In this document: one piece after another, positions 22,030 through 34,062 of the stretch
How the letters are laid out: each line of letters begins with the position of its first letter
Numbering within the stretch: the first letter of the stretch is position 1
Assembly (NCBI GenBank): GCA_951812925.1
Contig: OX638372.1
Location: 87,751,058 to 87,815,057 of the forward strand
Source of the DNA: Calliopum simillimum
Taxonomy: Eukaryota; Arthropoda; Insecta; Diptera; Lauxaniidae
Direction of reading: 5' to 3'
DNA length: 64,000 bases
The notes under the pieces: model-generated
Database searches by the model: none
Told to the model about the DNA's origin: nothing
What the model saw: the letters and a program-made list of their open reading frames with translations, nothing else
Translations under genes and position numbers: made by a program

Positions 22030-22850
22030 AGGATCACCCGAAGGCTTTATAGTTAAAACGAAGGATATCTCGATACACTAGAGGAATAACATTTATGTCA
22101 CAATATCAACAAGCTTTAGTTGACTCAATTCCTTGAACACCTGAAGGTTCCCGAAGATCACCTGAAGGCTTCATAGTCAAAACGAAGAATATCTAATTAT
22201 ACTAGAGGAAAAACATCTATGGCGGAATATCAAGAAGATTTAAGTGATTCATTTTCTGAGGCACCCGAATATCACCCGAGGCTTCATAGTGAAAACGAAG
22301 AATATTTAAGTATACTAGAGAAAAAAGCATCTACGGCGGAATATCAACAATCTTTAATTGACTTATTTTCTGAGACACCTGAAGGTACTCGAAGATCAGC
22401 CGTGGGCTTCATAGTCAAAACGAAAACTATCTTGGTATACTAGGGGAAAAACATCTGTGCCGGAATATCAACAAGCCTTAATTGATTAATTTTCTGAGAC
22501 ACCCAAAGGTACCCGAAGACCACCCGAAGACTTTATAGTCAAAACGAAGAATATCTATTTAAGTATACTAAAGGGAAACATCTAGCAATTTAAGCTTGTT
22601 GATATTCTGCCAAGGAAACAAGTCAATTAATAAAGCTTGTTCATATTCCGCCTTAAATGTTCTCCTTCTAGTATATATACATATTCTTCGTTCTACTATG
22701 AAACCTTCGAGTGATCTTTGGGAACCTTCGGGTACCCCAGAAAATTATTAGTTGAGGCTAGTTAATAGTCCAACATAGATATTTGCCTTCTAGCACACTA
22801 GACTATGAAGTCTTCGGGTCGCCTTCGGCAAACTTCGGTGACCAAGCAAA
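22030..22850. repeat. 114-124-bp tandem array with an inverted partner
   Basis: Four to five units lie between 22,030 and 22,575; the block GAATATCAACAAGCTTTAAT starts near 22,101, 22,225, 22,339 and 22,463. Each unit also has GGCTTCATAGTCAAAACGAA and CATTTTCTGAGACACC. From about 22,590 to 22,850 the same blocks return inverted (AGCTTGTTGATATTC, ATTCTTCGTTCTACTATGAA, CCTTCGGGT). A 74-codon frame across two units (22,219-22,443, starts MAEYQEDLSD) is open but neighbouring units have stops, so coding is doubtful. Confidence 0.75.
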
Positions 22851-24046
22851 CCACTAATCAATGCTATTCAAGGTATTCACCTACTTACGAAATTTCGTTA
22901 AAATAGCTTTCGTGGCTTGCGAGATGTAATGGGGGATAACACAAGAATTGTTTCTTGGGTAGAGGTTTGAAAAGTGGATTTTTATGCCATTTAGTGGCTA
23001 AAATGTAAAATTTTTCCTCTTGTCAGTTGGTCTTGAGATATGTAGGTAGCGTCAGGTGCTAAAAACCCAGAATCCGAAATTTTGATCTATAAAAAACTGA
23101 AAATTTTATTCTGGCAAGTTAAGGTCCCTTTTCTCGCGATGCATCACATATTATTCATAAGGGGAGAGACTGCTTACAAATATATATGTAAATTTATGTA
23201 CGATTTGCTGACATAAACAATCAAACATGCAAAACAGTTTTCGTTCGTACTAAATACAAAAATTACACCTTTACTTGTTGGATTTTGTTTTTAAATTTCC
23301 TTTTTATTTCCCAGCTTGTGGCCCTTTACCGCAAAACTTTAATCGAAATTCTTTTCCAATGAATGATTGATGAAGGAGTGCGATACTTCGGCAACAGGCT
23401 AAGCCGGAAAACTAAGTGCAAATATTTGTGCAAGAGCGTGTTTGTGGATGTGTGTGTTCGACACACATAAACCACAAAGGACCACATCGACACAGCCACA
23501 TACAAATGAGAAATAAAATTCAATTGAAAGAAAATCAATTTTCTTGCGAATTTTGCTGACTTAAAAATGATTTATCTTCCTGAACTTTGGCCTTTTGACC
23601 GTTCGTTTTATGGGAGAAAATTGCATTTTAATTGCAAAAATGGGGCCTTAACTTCATTGTGTGTTAATTTAAGGTATGATTATTATTTATTGATTTTTTT
23701 TGTTTCGATTTGATATCCTTTCATGTGCATTCATCCTTGGCAGGTTTATTTGCATTATGCCTGCCTCTTTTCTGGCTCATTTATTATGTATTGAGTTTTA
23801 CTTCGTCTTTGTTGACTTGTTACTCATTGGAAAGTGGTCATAAGTAAGTGAACTTAGTTATATGTAAGTATATAGCTGTAGACAAAACAGCATAGCTCGA
23901 GACAATTTTCCAGGACTTGAGTCATATATATTAAATTGATATACGCTTCGTTTGGAATAAAAAATTAGGGTGTCCTATAAATCATGAAAGATTTGAATTT
24001 GCTGCTATTTGTGCTGTAAAGTGTTGCCAACCAATAAGAGAAAGAG

Positions 24047-24498
24047 AGGATAGGATAGGATAGGATAGGATAGGATAGGATAGGATAGGATAGGATAGGA
24101 TAGGATAGGATAGGATAGGATAGGATAGGATAGGATAGGATAGGATAGGATAGGATAGGATAGGATAGGATAGGATAGGATAGGATAGGATAGGATAGGA
24201 TAGGATAGGATAGGATAGGATAGGATAGGATAGGATAGGATAGGATAGGATAGGATAGGATAGGATAGGATAGGATAGGATAGGATAGGATAGGATAGGA
24301 TAGGATAGGATAGGATAGGATAGGATAGGATAGGATAGGATAGGATAGGATAGGATAGGATAGGATAGGATAGGATAGGATAGGATAGGATAGGATAGGA
24401 TAGGATAGGATAGGATAGGATAGGATAGGATAGGATAGGATAGGATAGGATAGGATAGGATAGGATAGGATAGGATAGGATAGGATAGGATAGGATAG
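24047..24498. repeat. (AGGAT)n pentanucleotide satellite, ~90 units
   Basis: About 450 bases of uninterrupted AGGAT repeats, ending in decayed units (AGAATAGGGATAGGGTAG). Because five is not a multiple of three, all three frames of the minus strand read (YPILS)n without stops; these are artefacts and not proteins. The flanks, 22,860-24,046 and 24,500-26,450, hold no gene I can support. A block near 25,090-25,205 is shared, inverted, with 31,960-32,050. Confidence 0.98.
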
Positions 24499-26459
24499 AA
24501 TAGGGATAGGGTAGTATATGAGTATACGGATATCCCTTGCCGAAGATCCCATGCCTGTAAAAGAAAGACTCTGTAGTACACATTCAGGTTCACTTAACTT
24601 AATGCAGACGTCTTCGTTAAATGGATGCAACAACTAATTGACCTTGTTGCCATGTCATCATGGCATTTCACCTTGACATCATGAATTTAATTTGTTAATT
24701 ATGAAAGTTGAGTCGAATAGTTAAAGAAATCTTTGAACATTTACGAGTAGTATCCTTCAGGAACTTCCGCATAATTAAAACAACACGTGTGTGTTATCGC
24801 TCTGCAAGCAAATGTGAGACTAGAACTGATGATTTTTAATGTAAACGTAAAGTTTATATGGAGGACAATACGTGACACTGTCAACTCAACATCATGTTAC
24901 GTTTAAAAGCAACAAAGCGTACGTTTTTTTGCAACGGAAGGAGTATTGTTGTTTCGTCGGCTATGTTGTGAAACTGTTAATAACATACGAGTGTTCCGAA
25001 ATTCCTCCGTTATTTACTTGCTCAGTGGGAGCAAAATTCAGAGGTATTGCCAACTTAATTTTTTAAAATTTTTAGTTTTGATGTGAAAGGCAGATATGTA
25101 ATTACCTAGCGCTTCAATAGGATTTCAGAAGAGCTTCTTCTTAAGCCACAAGTGCTTCCGCTCCGTAATATACGTTCTTATTTTTTAACATTGCATGTCC
25201 TGGAATGTAAGTGTATTGAAAATTAGGTTACAACCTAACCACCTTTGTTTTATTTCTCATGAACTTCGATGAAAACAGTACGTTGCCTTATAGACCTTTT
25301 CATCAGGCTAAGAACCTCTTTGATGCAGACATGTACAATTTATGTATTAAGCAAATTTTTGTTCCTTTTACGTTTTGTCCTGTTTCTATTCCGCTTTTAT
25401 TACAATATCAGTTTTGTTTAAGTATAAAAATTTTAGATAACATTTAATCGAAAGTCTCGTACATGGTAACTTGCTATAAAATTTTGTTTCAACAAGTCAT
25501 GAAGATTTGGAAATTTACACATTTGCTACAATACTATTTTTCTGAGAATGTACCAAAAAAGTACAATTGTACTGAGAATTTTGTTACTAGTTTTAAACTG
25601 ACGTCTGATCTTAGCTTTATGCTGCTACGCTCAGTGTCTGGTGCGTACTCAGTTTAAAGTTCCCCTTAAAAATTCAGCAATAAAATTAATATGGGCGGAC
25701 TCTAATTTCATTTAACACAATCGTGTTGTTCTTATTAGAACATTAATTTACACTCAAAAAAACTTTTCTCGTAAAATAGGAAAACAAATATAAAAACTGA
25801 GGAAATTTCAATCACTCACTGCTCATCTAGACGATTGGGTTGGAATCCTACCCAAGAAGATTAAAATATATATATTTTTTTTAAATTTTTATATGCGAAT
25901 AATTTTCTTTTCAATAATTGTCTCAAATTGTGACAAATTTTTATACATAACTAGTATCGCCGGTGGCCAAATTTTGGCCATTCTCCTAAAGATAGATACA
26001 ATTTTTTCGAGTACTGTTTTGTATAAAATAAAGCCAGAATATGAAATATTGACAGAATTCGAACTCGTAGTAACCTTTTTCGGATGCAGAAGGCTTACTG
26101 TATCTCAAAATAGAATTGCATAAAAATTGGTGTAGTGGCTTAGCCGTGGTAGCTAGCGTATTTCATTTTGGGAGAGAGGCACCTTCTACTAAAAAAAAGA
26201 TTAATATTCTTTCTCAAAAATCCTTTTATCTCCATTCCAAGATGGCCGAGACAACCTATTTTCTCTTTAGGCGCATGACACCACTCGCATATAAATTTTA
26301 CTTAAGCTTTCTTCCTCAGGGCTAAGCATATTAAGGCATAAGAACCGGTGTTAAATTTCATCTCACTGCAAAAATGGCACTAAGCCCTTATCTCAACAAA
26401 ACTAAAGTAATAGGCAAGGGCCATTGCAGAACTGCAGTTTATAAGTATCGAAAATATTA

Positions 26460-27312
26460 AACAATTCGAAGAAAACGATAAAAGTCCAAAAGTATTGAAA
26501 AACGTCCAAAATATAGGTAAAAGTCAAAAGTATCGAGAAATACCCAATACATCGTCACATGTCCAAAATTATTGAAAAACATCCAAAATATCGGTTAAAG
26601 TCCAAAAATATCGAAATACATCTAAAATATCGAAAAATCATCCAAAGTATCGGTAAAAGTCTAAAAGTATCGAAAAACATCCAAAATATTGGTAAGAGTC
26701 CCAAAGATAAGAGTTCAAAAGTATCGAAAAACATCCAAAATAACGGCAAAAGTCCAAAAGTATCGAAAATCATCCAATATATCGGTAAAAGTTCAAAAGT
26801 ATCGAAAAACATCCAAAATATCGGTAAAAGTACAAAAGTTTTGAGAAACATCCAAAATATTGGTAAGAGTCAAAAAGTATCGAGAAATGCAAAAATCAAT
26901 ACAAGGTCAAAAGTATCGAAAAACATCCAAAATATCGGTAAAAGTCCCAAAGTATCGAAAAACATCCAAAATATCGGTAAAAATCCCAAAGTATTCGATA
27001 CTTTGGGATCCAAAATATCGGTAAAAGTCCAAAAGTATCGAGAAACCTGCAAAATATTGATAAAAGTACAAAAGTATCGAAAAACATCCACAATATCGGA
27101 AAAGTACAAAAGTGTCGAGAAACATGCATAATATCGATAAAAGTCCAAAAGTATCGAAAAACATCCAAAATATCGATAAAAGTCCAAAAGTATCGAAAAA
27201 CATCCAAAATATCGAGAAACATCAAAAATATCGATAAAAGACCAACAGTATACAAAAACATCTAACATATCGGCAAAGCTCCAAAATATCGAAAAACATC
27301 CAAAATATCGAT
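26460..27312. repeat. 39-bp minisatellite, ~21 units
   Basis: The consensus unit is two related halves, TATCGGTAAAAGTCCAAAAG and TATCGAAAAACATCCAAAA. Since 39 is 13 codons, long frames stay open on the plus strand (KVSKNIQNIGK repeats, 26,559-27,131) and on the minus strand (FRYFWMFFDTF repeats). Units vary by substitutions and half-unit losses. No sign of splice sites or a coding context, so I treat it as non-coding. Confidence 0.85.
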
Positions 27313-28489
27313 GCAGAACGTCGACAGAGCGCAACGAAACGGGTTTTTAAATGCCCTAATGGCAACTTATGAGGATAATTTTTGGACTTGTGCATTCTAC
27401 ACCACAGTACCTTTCATACAAAAATATCGAATATCGGTTAAATGGTTAGCTTGTAAAAGGGGCGCAAAAAAACTGTTCACGTATTTATATATAGATTATC
27501 AGAGAAATTTAATGATTTTTGAAGAGAAATTTCTCATTCTCATCTTAAATTTTTTAAGGTGTGTTTATTAATTCGATAAAATGTTGATACATAAAATATT
27601 TCTTAAAAATCTATACTTGTTATTTTTTGAATGTATTTACTCATTAATTAGTAGATATTTTAAATAGTTTGTGTTTTTTTAAAAATAATAAAATGTTAGA
27701 TGTACAGTAGACTTAAAAACTCGTTTTAGAAAAAACTCCAAATTAACAATAGAATTTTATTACTCTCTATTTCTCGCCCTCCACTGAGCTAAATCATAAT
27801 GATTTATTGGGCACTGTTAATGTATATGATGCGTGACTAACAGATTTAATGAATGAAGCTGTGTTTTCCTTTGCCAAAAAATTATTTTCTAAAATGATAA
27901 GGCAGTCGCAATTAGATAGTTGGCGTGAGCTTAAGGTGATGATGAAAATTAATAATAATAAAAGAATACGCGTACACGTGAAAGAAGTGGAATTTATGTT
28001 ATATTTGAAAAGTGGGCTTGGCACTTATTTGAGCACGCATATTTTTCGACCATTATATGGCATTTGTGTTTGGCATGTATCTACCGAATTTCATACAAAT
28101 AGCTTGTATAGCTTGCAAGTTATAATGTGTTAAAGTCTTCAATTATGAAAAAGTGGGTGTGGCACTCAACTTATTACGTGTATGGTATTTACGTCCGGTA
28201 CTTATCTACCAAATATCATTGACAAAACGAAAAGTGTCTCAAAATGTGAAGCCAAAAAGATTCCCAAATTGTTTTGCCAAAAAAAGTGCCTCAAAATATG
28301 ATGCCAACAAATGGTGTTTCCTTGAAATTTTACCACTTGAGTTGCCAAAGAAATTTAATTTAAAAATAAAACTATTTTTAAATCTAAGTAAATGAAATAT
28401 GAATAAATATCATACTAAGCAATAATTCCGTTAATAAATTTGATTTAAAGAATTTTCGATGCAATAGCTTAGTTTGGAAATCAATGTAC

Positions 28490-29520
28490 AAAAAGCTTTG
28501 GTGAAGTAAGTGTTAAGAGACTAAATCTCTGTGAACAACGCGCCGGAAATTACTCCGAAAATGTGCGCTCAATTAACAGTTAAATATTTCAAGCAAAATG
28601 TGAAAGAAAAATATTTGTGCCTGGCAATGCTTTCTTTAATGCTTGTGCTCTCACTTGCCATTGTGATAACAGCCACAAACAACAAAACTCAACTCTTTGT
28701 GCGTCAGCTGTTCGCAAATAGCGGTACATCCTTGAATGTGTTCGTGTCTAACAAGATTCCTTAAAATGTTGAGTTTCAACAGCGTCAGCTGCAGTTGCTG
28801 TTTAACACTCGTCGTGTACGGAAGCTCAAACGGATACAGAAACGAATATTAAATAGAAAAGAAGAAGTTCAAATTGTGTGAGTGCGTGTGTGTGCCGGTA
28901 TATGTGTGTTTTTCAAACACACAAGTGTTTTGCTTTATTGTCAACCGTTGCGTTGTGCATTGAACGAATTGATATTTGTTGCCCCGCCTACCGCCTCTTT
29001 CGTTTTTTTTTCGTTTTTTCTATAAAATTATTTCTGTTCGTTACTCGGTCGCGTTGCGGTTCGTCGATTATTCACTGATTTATTTGCGACTTTTTTTTGA
29101 ACGGTGGTGCGTCGGTTTTAATGATAAATAAAATATCGTCGGCATTGTCCTTGATATCCTTTCACCTGTGCGCGAAATCATTGAAGCTTGATAGTTGCTA
29201 TTCTTCTGTCGCGTGTGGCTCTTTGTTTTACTGTCTTATTTTATTGTGGTCAGTGGCGTTAAAAAATAAAAGTAAAAAAAGAAAATGTTTCGTCCTTTTT
29301 TGTTTATTGCCAGCAACAAACAATGATGGCACTGTCTTTTTTTCAAGAATTTGAGCTTATGCGCGCCAACAAAGGATTGTGAAAAACGGATTTTTTTTAA
29401 ATCACACGCTTTCATCACAGCAAAGTCAGCGTTTTGCAATAAATTTGTGAAGCAGTTTTATGGCATTTCTGCGAAATAAATACGATAAAAACAAAAATAA
29501 TTAAAAAGGTAGGATTAAGT
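28490..29520 (+). promoter_or_regulatory. Promoter/5'-UTR-like, CpG-richer stretch
   Basis: Compared with its surroundings this kilobase has more CpG (CTCGGTCGCGTTGCGGTTCG at 29,044), low repeat content, GTCAGCTGC blocks near 28,703 and 28,785, and a TATAAAAT at 29,021 about 30 bases ahead of the CpG block. A possible donor, AAAAAG|GTAGGA, lies near 29,508. That fits an untranslated first exon, perhaps of the gene whose coding starts at 48,882, but the link is speculation. 27,313-28,490 and 29,521-30,010 show no supported feature. Confidence 0.25.
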
Positions 29521-30013
29521 ACTAAATTTCAATTAAATAACAGACATATAAAACCATTACTGAGCAAAGGGAGCTAAATCCATATAAAAAAGGTACTAAT
29601 GTTTGTTTATCTTTATGGTTTCTAGGATCCAACAATTGAAATGTTAAGACTTTGAGACACTCTATAGGACTTATGATATTCATTTTTAATTTCTGTGGCA
29701 ATAAGGAAAAACTGCTTAAGTCGGTGTTCGATGACATAGCAAAGCAACATTAGCTCTATACATATAAAACAGGGCTTAAACTGTTTTGCTTTTAATCAAA
29801 AATCGACTCAAGCAGTTTTTCCTTATTGCCACAGACTGATTGATTGAACATGCCATTTAATATTTTGTAATTATCGTGGCATATTTTCAGACTAAGGATA
29901 AACGCAGGACATTGTACAAAGTTGGCGTTTTAAGTTTGATCGACTGTTATGCAGTGCCCTGCCAGCTTTTAGTTTCTTATGGTGTTCTTAAAGGGTTAGT
30001 TAATTACACTGTG

Positions 30014-30705
30014 GAACAATTTCGAACTTTTTTTAAAACTCATTAGAAAATCCAAAAAAAATCTTAAAGTAGAGGTTGAAAAAAATACCCGTTTCTCGTG
30101 GTTTTTCTCCAGCACGTCACATTGTTTTTAATCTGAGGTGTATCATAAGTTCAGCAAACTTATGCAGAATATTGCAGGAAATATTTTTGTATAAAATTTT
30201 AAACCTGTTTGACCGTCACATGTAAGTAGGTCATTTTAGCCCTTTTTTTAAAAAGGTACAAAAATGACACCCAAAACAAGGAAATATTGAGTCAGTATGT
30301 ACTACAGAAATATTTGCTATAAAATTTCACTACTAGTACATATGTTTTAGGTGTCAGTTTCGTACCTTTATAAGAAAAGGGCGAAAATGACCCACATGTG
30401 GAGGTTGTGCAGGGTTAAAATTTTCTACAAAAATATTCCCCGCAATATATTGCATAAGTTTGCTGAACACATGATACACCTCAAATGTAAGGATTTTATA
30501 GTTAAATTCATCGATTTAACACAAGAATGCGGTATTTTTGTTTTTTTCATATACAGTGGAAAAAAAACTTCGAAAATCGATTAAAAAAAAATGTGACGTG
30601 CTGGAGAAAAACCACGAGACACGGGTATTTTTTTTAACGTCTACTTTAAGAATTTTTTGGATTTTCTCATGTGTTTTTTTTTGTGTCGAACGGTGTTATT
30701 AGTTG
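30014..30705. mobile_element. Foldback element, ~270-bp arms
   Basis: Left blocks AAATCCAAAAAAAATCTTAA, TCGTGGTTTTTCTCCAGCAC and ACTTATGCAGAATATTGC are mirrored by GTGCTGGAGAAAAACCACGA (30,596) and TTAAGAATTTTTTGGATTTT. The flanks TTAGTTAA and TTAGTTGT may be a decayed 8-base duplication. No transposase. Confidence 0.7.
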
Positions 30706-31469
30706 TTGGTGTCTATTCGTGAGCCACCATACATTCAGACACGCAAAAAAGTCTGTTCGTTCGACAAAAAATATTAGTAGTTGTACAAAATCCCTTTTAA
30801 ACGATAAACATTAGGGTGGAGCATATTTCAAAAACTGAGCGCAACAATGTTTTTGTAGCTTAGGGTTTGTTTGATCAGAGTCATCATTTAGTTTGAATCA
30901 AAATTTCTGTAACTATGTCCCGCCCGAGACTTGAATGAGGGCCTAAGCATCTTAAAAATAAAAAAATCTATTGGTAGTTATTTTCTGCATTCATTACTCT
31001 TTAGTAAGATTTTTAAAACTTATTGTTAGTCTCCGAAGATGAGAAGATTCAATAAATGAATTCAAGCATTAAAAAAAAAAAAAATTACTCTTTAATGAAA
31101 AGTTCACCCATTAGAAGTTCTGAAAGAAGTTGGAATTTGATGCTTTATATTGTAAAATATTCTTTTTTTTTTTACTCAATATACGAATGACAGACAAAGG
31201 CTTCAGACTCCAACAAATGTAGAAAATTTGACATGCTATGGTTTTCCTTGCTAGCTATTTTTCCAAAGCTAATAATTTCTCCGCAAGAGAGCATCATTTG
31301 TTAAAAAGAATCAAATACATATTAAGGAAAATAATTAAGGGAATTAATTTTGTTAATATACTTTTCACCCGGGAAGATACCCAAGAGGAAAAATTTCCAG
31401 CGCTTCTGATCCAAGCACTTCAAAAGTGCTTGTCCCCATAGAAATTAAGAAGCACTTTCACAATTATGT

Positions 31470-31520
31470 AAGGCTGCAGTAAGAACAACGCGAGTTCGAA
31501 TCCAGCCCGGGTGACTTTTT
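31470..31520 (+). repeat. tRNA-like B-box fragment, SINE-like
   Basis: GCGAGTTCGAATCCAGCCCG matches the B box/T arm of a tRNA (GGTTCGAATCC type) and is followed by a T-rich tail. No A box at the proper distance, so it looks like a SINE remnant. Confidence 0.45.
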
Positions 31521-31746
31521 TTTCCTTTTTTTTACATTTTTTTTTACTTTAATTTTTTTTTTATTAAAATATTTTTTATTCAAACTTTTTTATTTCACTT
31601 TTCTATTTTCCTTTCTCTTATTTATTTACTTTTGCTTAATTGAATTGGAACTGATTGCACAATCATTCTGTAGGAGCATTCGTATGTCAAATTCTGTTTG
31701 GACAACATTTGCCTTATCTACAAATTTAATACCTTTTCATATCATC

Positions 31747-31855
31747 GGGCATTGGTGTAGCGGTCTAAAGAGTTGGTTAATGTAAGTAAAAATAATCTGT
31801 TTCTATCTATCACACGGACGGTCGTGGATTCAAATCCTGGTGCGGCCAGTGTTTT
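31747..31855 (+). repeat. tRNA-derived SINE-like unit
   Basis: A-box-like TGGTGTAGCGGTCTAAAG and B-box-like GTGGATTCAAATCCTGG are about 70 bases apart, followed by a T-rich stretch. The acceptor ends do not pair, and the spacing is longer than in a standard tRNA, so it is a tRNA-derived repeat rather than a tRNA gene. Surroundings (31,900-32,060) share a block with 25,090-25,205. Confidence 0.5.
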
Positions 31856-32073
31856 TATTTTTTTCAAATTTTATTGAAAAAACGCTTACCGCAGCATTAC
31901 AAATAAGCGTTTCAAAACCCCTTTTTTGGTAAGGCTGCGGTAAGCTTTTTCTCGCTTACATCCTACGACATGCAATGTTAAAAAGAAAGAATAGTTCTTA
32001 CGGAGCGGAAGCGCTTAGAGGTGAAAAAGATGTGCTTCAGAAGGGTTTTCGAAGAACTTCTTTTCTCCTTGGG

Positions 32074-32449
32074 TAGGGACAACCTCGAAGTAGAGTCACT
32101 AAAGTTTTGTTGATGAGGCTTTTTTCGCTTACTTTTCCTAAGTTGGAAAATATCAAAATTAAAATCCCTTTTTGCGAATAAACTAACTTTAAGTGCCTTT
32201 TTTCGAGGCATGTTTGAATTACTTATATTACAATATAGTAACCTTGAAGTCTTGGAAATGGAATTTTTTTGCTATGGTTTTGTTCGTTAATTTGTGCAGA
32301 GTCCAAAAATATGAAAATTAAATCAAAACAATTCCTTATTGTGAATAAACTGAGCTTAACCGCAATTTTTCTTTGTATGTTTAAGGAGAAGTAAACGAAC
32401 AAAACCTCATTAATAAAACTTCAGTGACTCTACTACGAGGTTGTCCCTA
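32074..32449. mobile_element. 376-bp MITE with ~45-bp inverted ends
   Basis: TAGGGACAACCTCGAAGTAG, then AGTCACTAAAGTTTTGTTGATGAG-like sequence, is mirrored at 32,405-32,449 with few changes. The flanks TCTCCTTGGG and TCTTCCTGGG could be a decayed 9-10-base duplication, as in Mutator-like MITEs. Non-coding. Confidence 0.7.
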
Positions 32450-32829
32450 TCTTCCTGGGAGGTGTGTTTTGTGTTATTTTTGTGTAAATTTTTTGTGTAA
32501 GTTTGCGTTTTATTACTTATGTTTAGGTTTAAGTCACACCTTGAAAATATGGAAAGATTTTCCTCGAAATATAAGGAATTTTTAAAATAAAAACCACTGC
32601 CTGTAGCCTAACAAAAAAGTTTTTTAATTTATTAAGGAAAAGTGTAATTTTATGTTTTCATGTTAAAGAATAGACAAAATTTTAGTACAAAATTAATGAG
32701 AAAGTCAAAATCGGTTTAAATTTGAGCGAGATATATGTCGTTTATTTTAATAGAAACATTTCAAAATTTTTGTACATTCCAAAATGGATTTGAGAATCTT
32801 TTGAGCGATATCTTCAAGAGAGTCGAAGA

Positions 32830-33080
32830 AGTGACTTTAAAAACCTTGTAACGTTGGTTAGCTAGCGCTGGGCATTTACAAAAGAAATGAAAACGGACTC
32901 TTCGACGTCAGGATCTTTACAACTTCTACAGATTGGAGGCGTGTTTGCCCATAAAATAGTGCCCTGTAATGACACCAATCAAAATTCTGCGACTTCGCCT
33001 ATCTAATGAAATAATTTTATGTGTTTTATTAGGGTCATAAAGCGGCCATATCGCCCTCGACGTAGGACATGTTAAGTTTA
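32830..33080 (-). pseudogene. LINE remnant, C-terminal Cys/His region
   Basis: Read on the minus strand, frames give RRILIGVITGHYFMGKHA and PPICRSCKDPDVEESVF, which match the ITGHxLIGxHA...C-x2-C...E-E order seen in the RNase H LINE at 10.8-11.6 kb. It is a short decayed fragment of a related non-LTR retrotransposon. Limits approximate. Confidence 0.5.
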
Positions 33081-33549
33081 ACCACCTAAACTTAGCCCAT
33101 GAAATGCATTAAGAGTCAATGTTGGCTCTAATTAATGCAAATGGTTTCATAATATAGGTTTCAGTACACCTAAAAATATGTTAAATTTTTGTTTGCGCAT
33201 ATCATAGCGGTAAAGTATGAGGCCCAGAGCTAAGGTAGATCGTCATATGGCGAACACTAACGGGTATAGATGGATGCAGCAGGTGGATAAGTTGTGCATC
33301 GTTAATATTTGATAGAACAATTTTGCTTAAATTTGTTTGGGCTTCAACCAATCCTCACTTGTTTGGTTAATGCGACTTAATTAGTTATGCACAAACCGAG
33401 TTAGTTTGTCATACACGGAGCTTTTCAGTTTGTATAAGAAATTTTAGTTAGTTTCAAATCAACTACATCAAATACCAAATACATCGACTGATTGGTGATG
33501 CTATTTCAATCATTGAAACAGTGAATTTAAAAATTTCCAAATGGAAAAT

Positions 33550-33983
33550 AGTACAGCCATTTGATAGTTTTACCTGGAAAGTTTTGCGGGATTTTTGCAA
33601 ATGAGTTGTTTTATAGATTTCGATGTGCTCTTTCTGAATTTCTACTTTGCTACCTCGAATCGTGTTCGCTCGCGCCGCCGTATTGGAAAAATGGCATCCA
33701 AAATCTGTTTTTTACAAATAAGTATATATTTAACGGTTACATTAGAGAAAAATATTGTTTCAAAATATTATAGTCTATAAAATTTTCTATAAAAATGACA
33801 TTTAAACTGTTTTCGTACGACTTATAACTCAGGAGATATCCTAATTCAAACAGTAGGTACAGTGATGTGTTGAGCTTAAAATTACTATAACTCATGAACG
33901 GTGTGTCACACGTTTAAAGTAAAAATACTTATTTATAGGAAATTATTTACACTATAAGCTTGATATTATATTTTTTTTTTGTA
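33550..33983. mobile_element. Half copy of the 18.9-kb foldback, split by mariner
   Basis: From AGTACAGCCATTTGATAGTT this repeats the left arm of 18,931-20,285, including the CGTGTTCGCTCGCGCCGCC block, up to the TA at 33,982-33,983 where mariner family A inserted. The interrupted arm resumes at 36,961 with CTATAGTTTAGGAGATATTT and continues to about 37,010. The right arm is missing. Confidence 0.75.
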
Positions 33984-34062
33984 TTGGGTGTACAACTTAA
34001 AAACCGGAATTTTTTAGCGAAATTTGAAGCTTTATTGCGGAAAAATGTTACAATATATTTTA

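Noticed and set aside
22030..22600. CRISPR-like repeat array
   Set aside because: Units are contiguous 114-124-base tandem repeats without unique spacers, in eukaryotic DNA.
23965..24633. Three long overlapping minus-strand frames of YPILS repeats
   Set aside because: They are the three translations of one AGGAT array; no start context, no non-repeat domain.
26555..27334. Plus-strand KVSKNIQNIGK and minus-strand FRYFWMFFDTF repeat proteins
   Set aside because: Open frames follow from a 39-base period on both strands; no splice or start signals.
28531..28764. 77-codon frame with a hydrophobic stretch
   Set aside because: Looks like leader or promoter DNA; no homology recognised, no donor or domain, so not called as a gene.
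31747..31855. Functional tRNA gene
   Set aside because: A and B boxes are present but the acceptor stem does not pair and spacing is too long; SINE-like instead.
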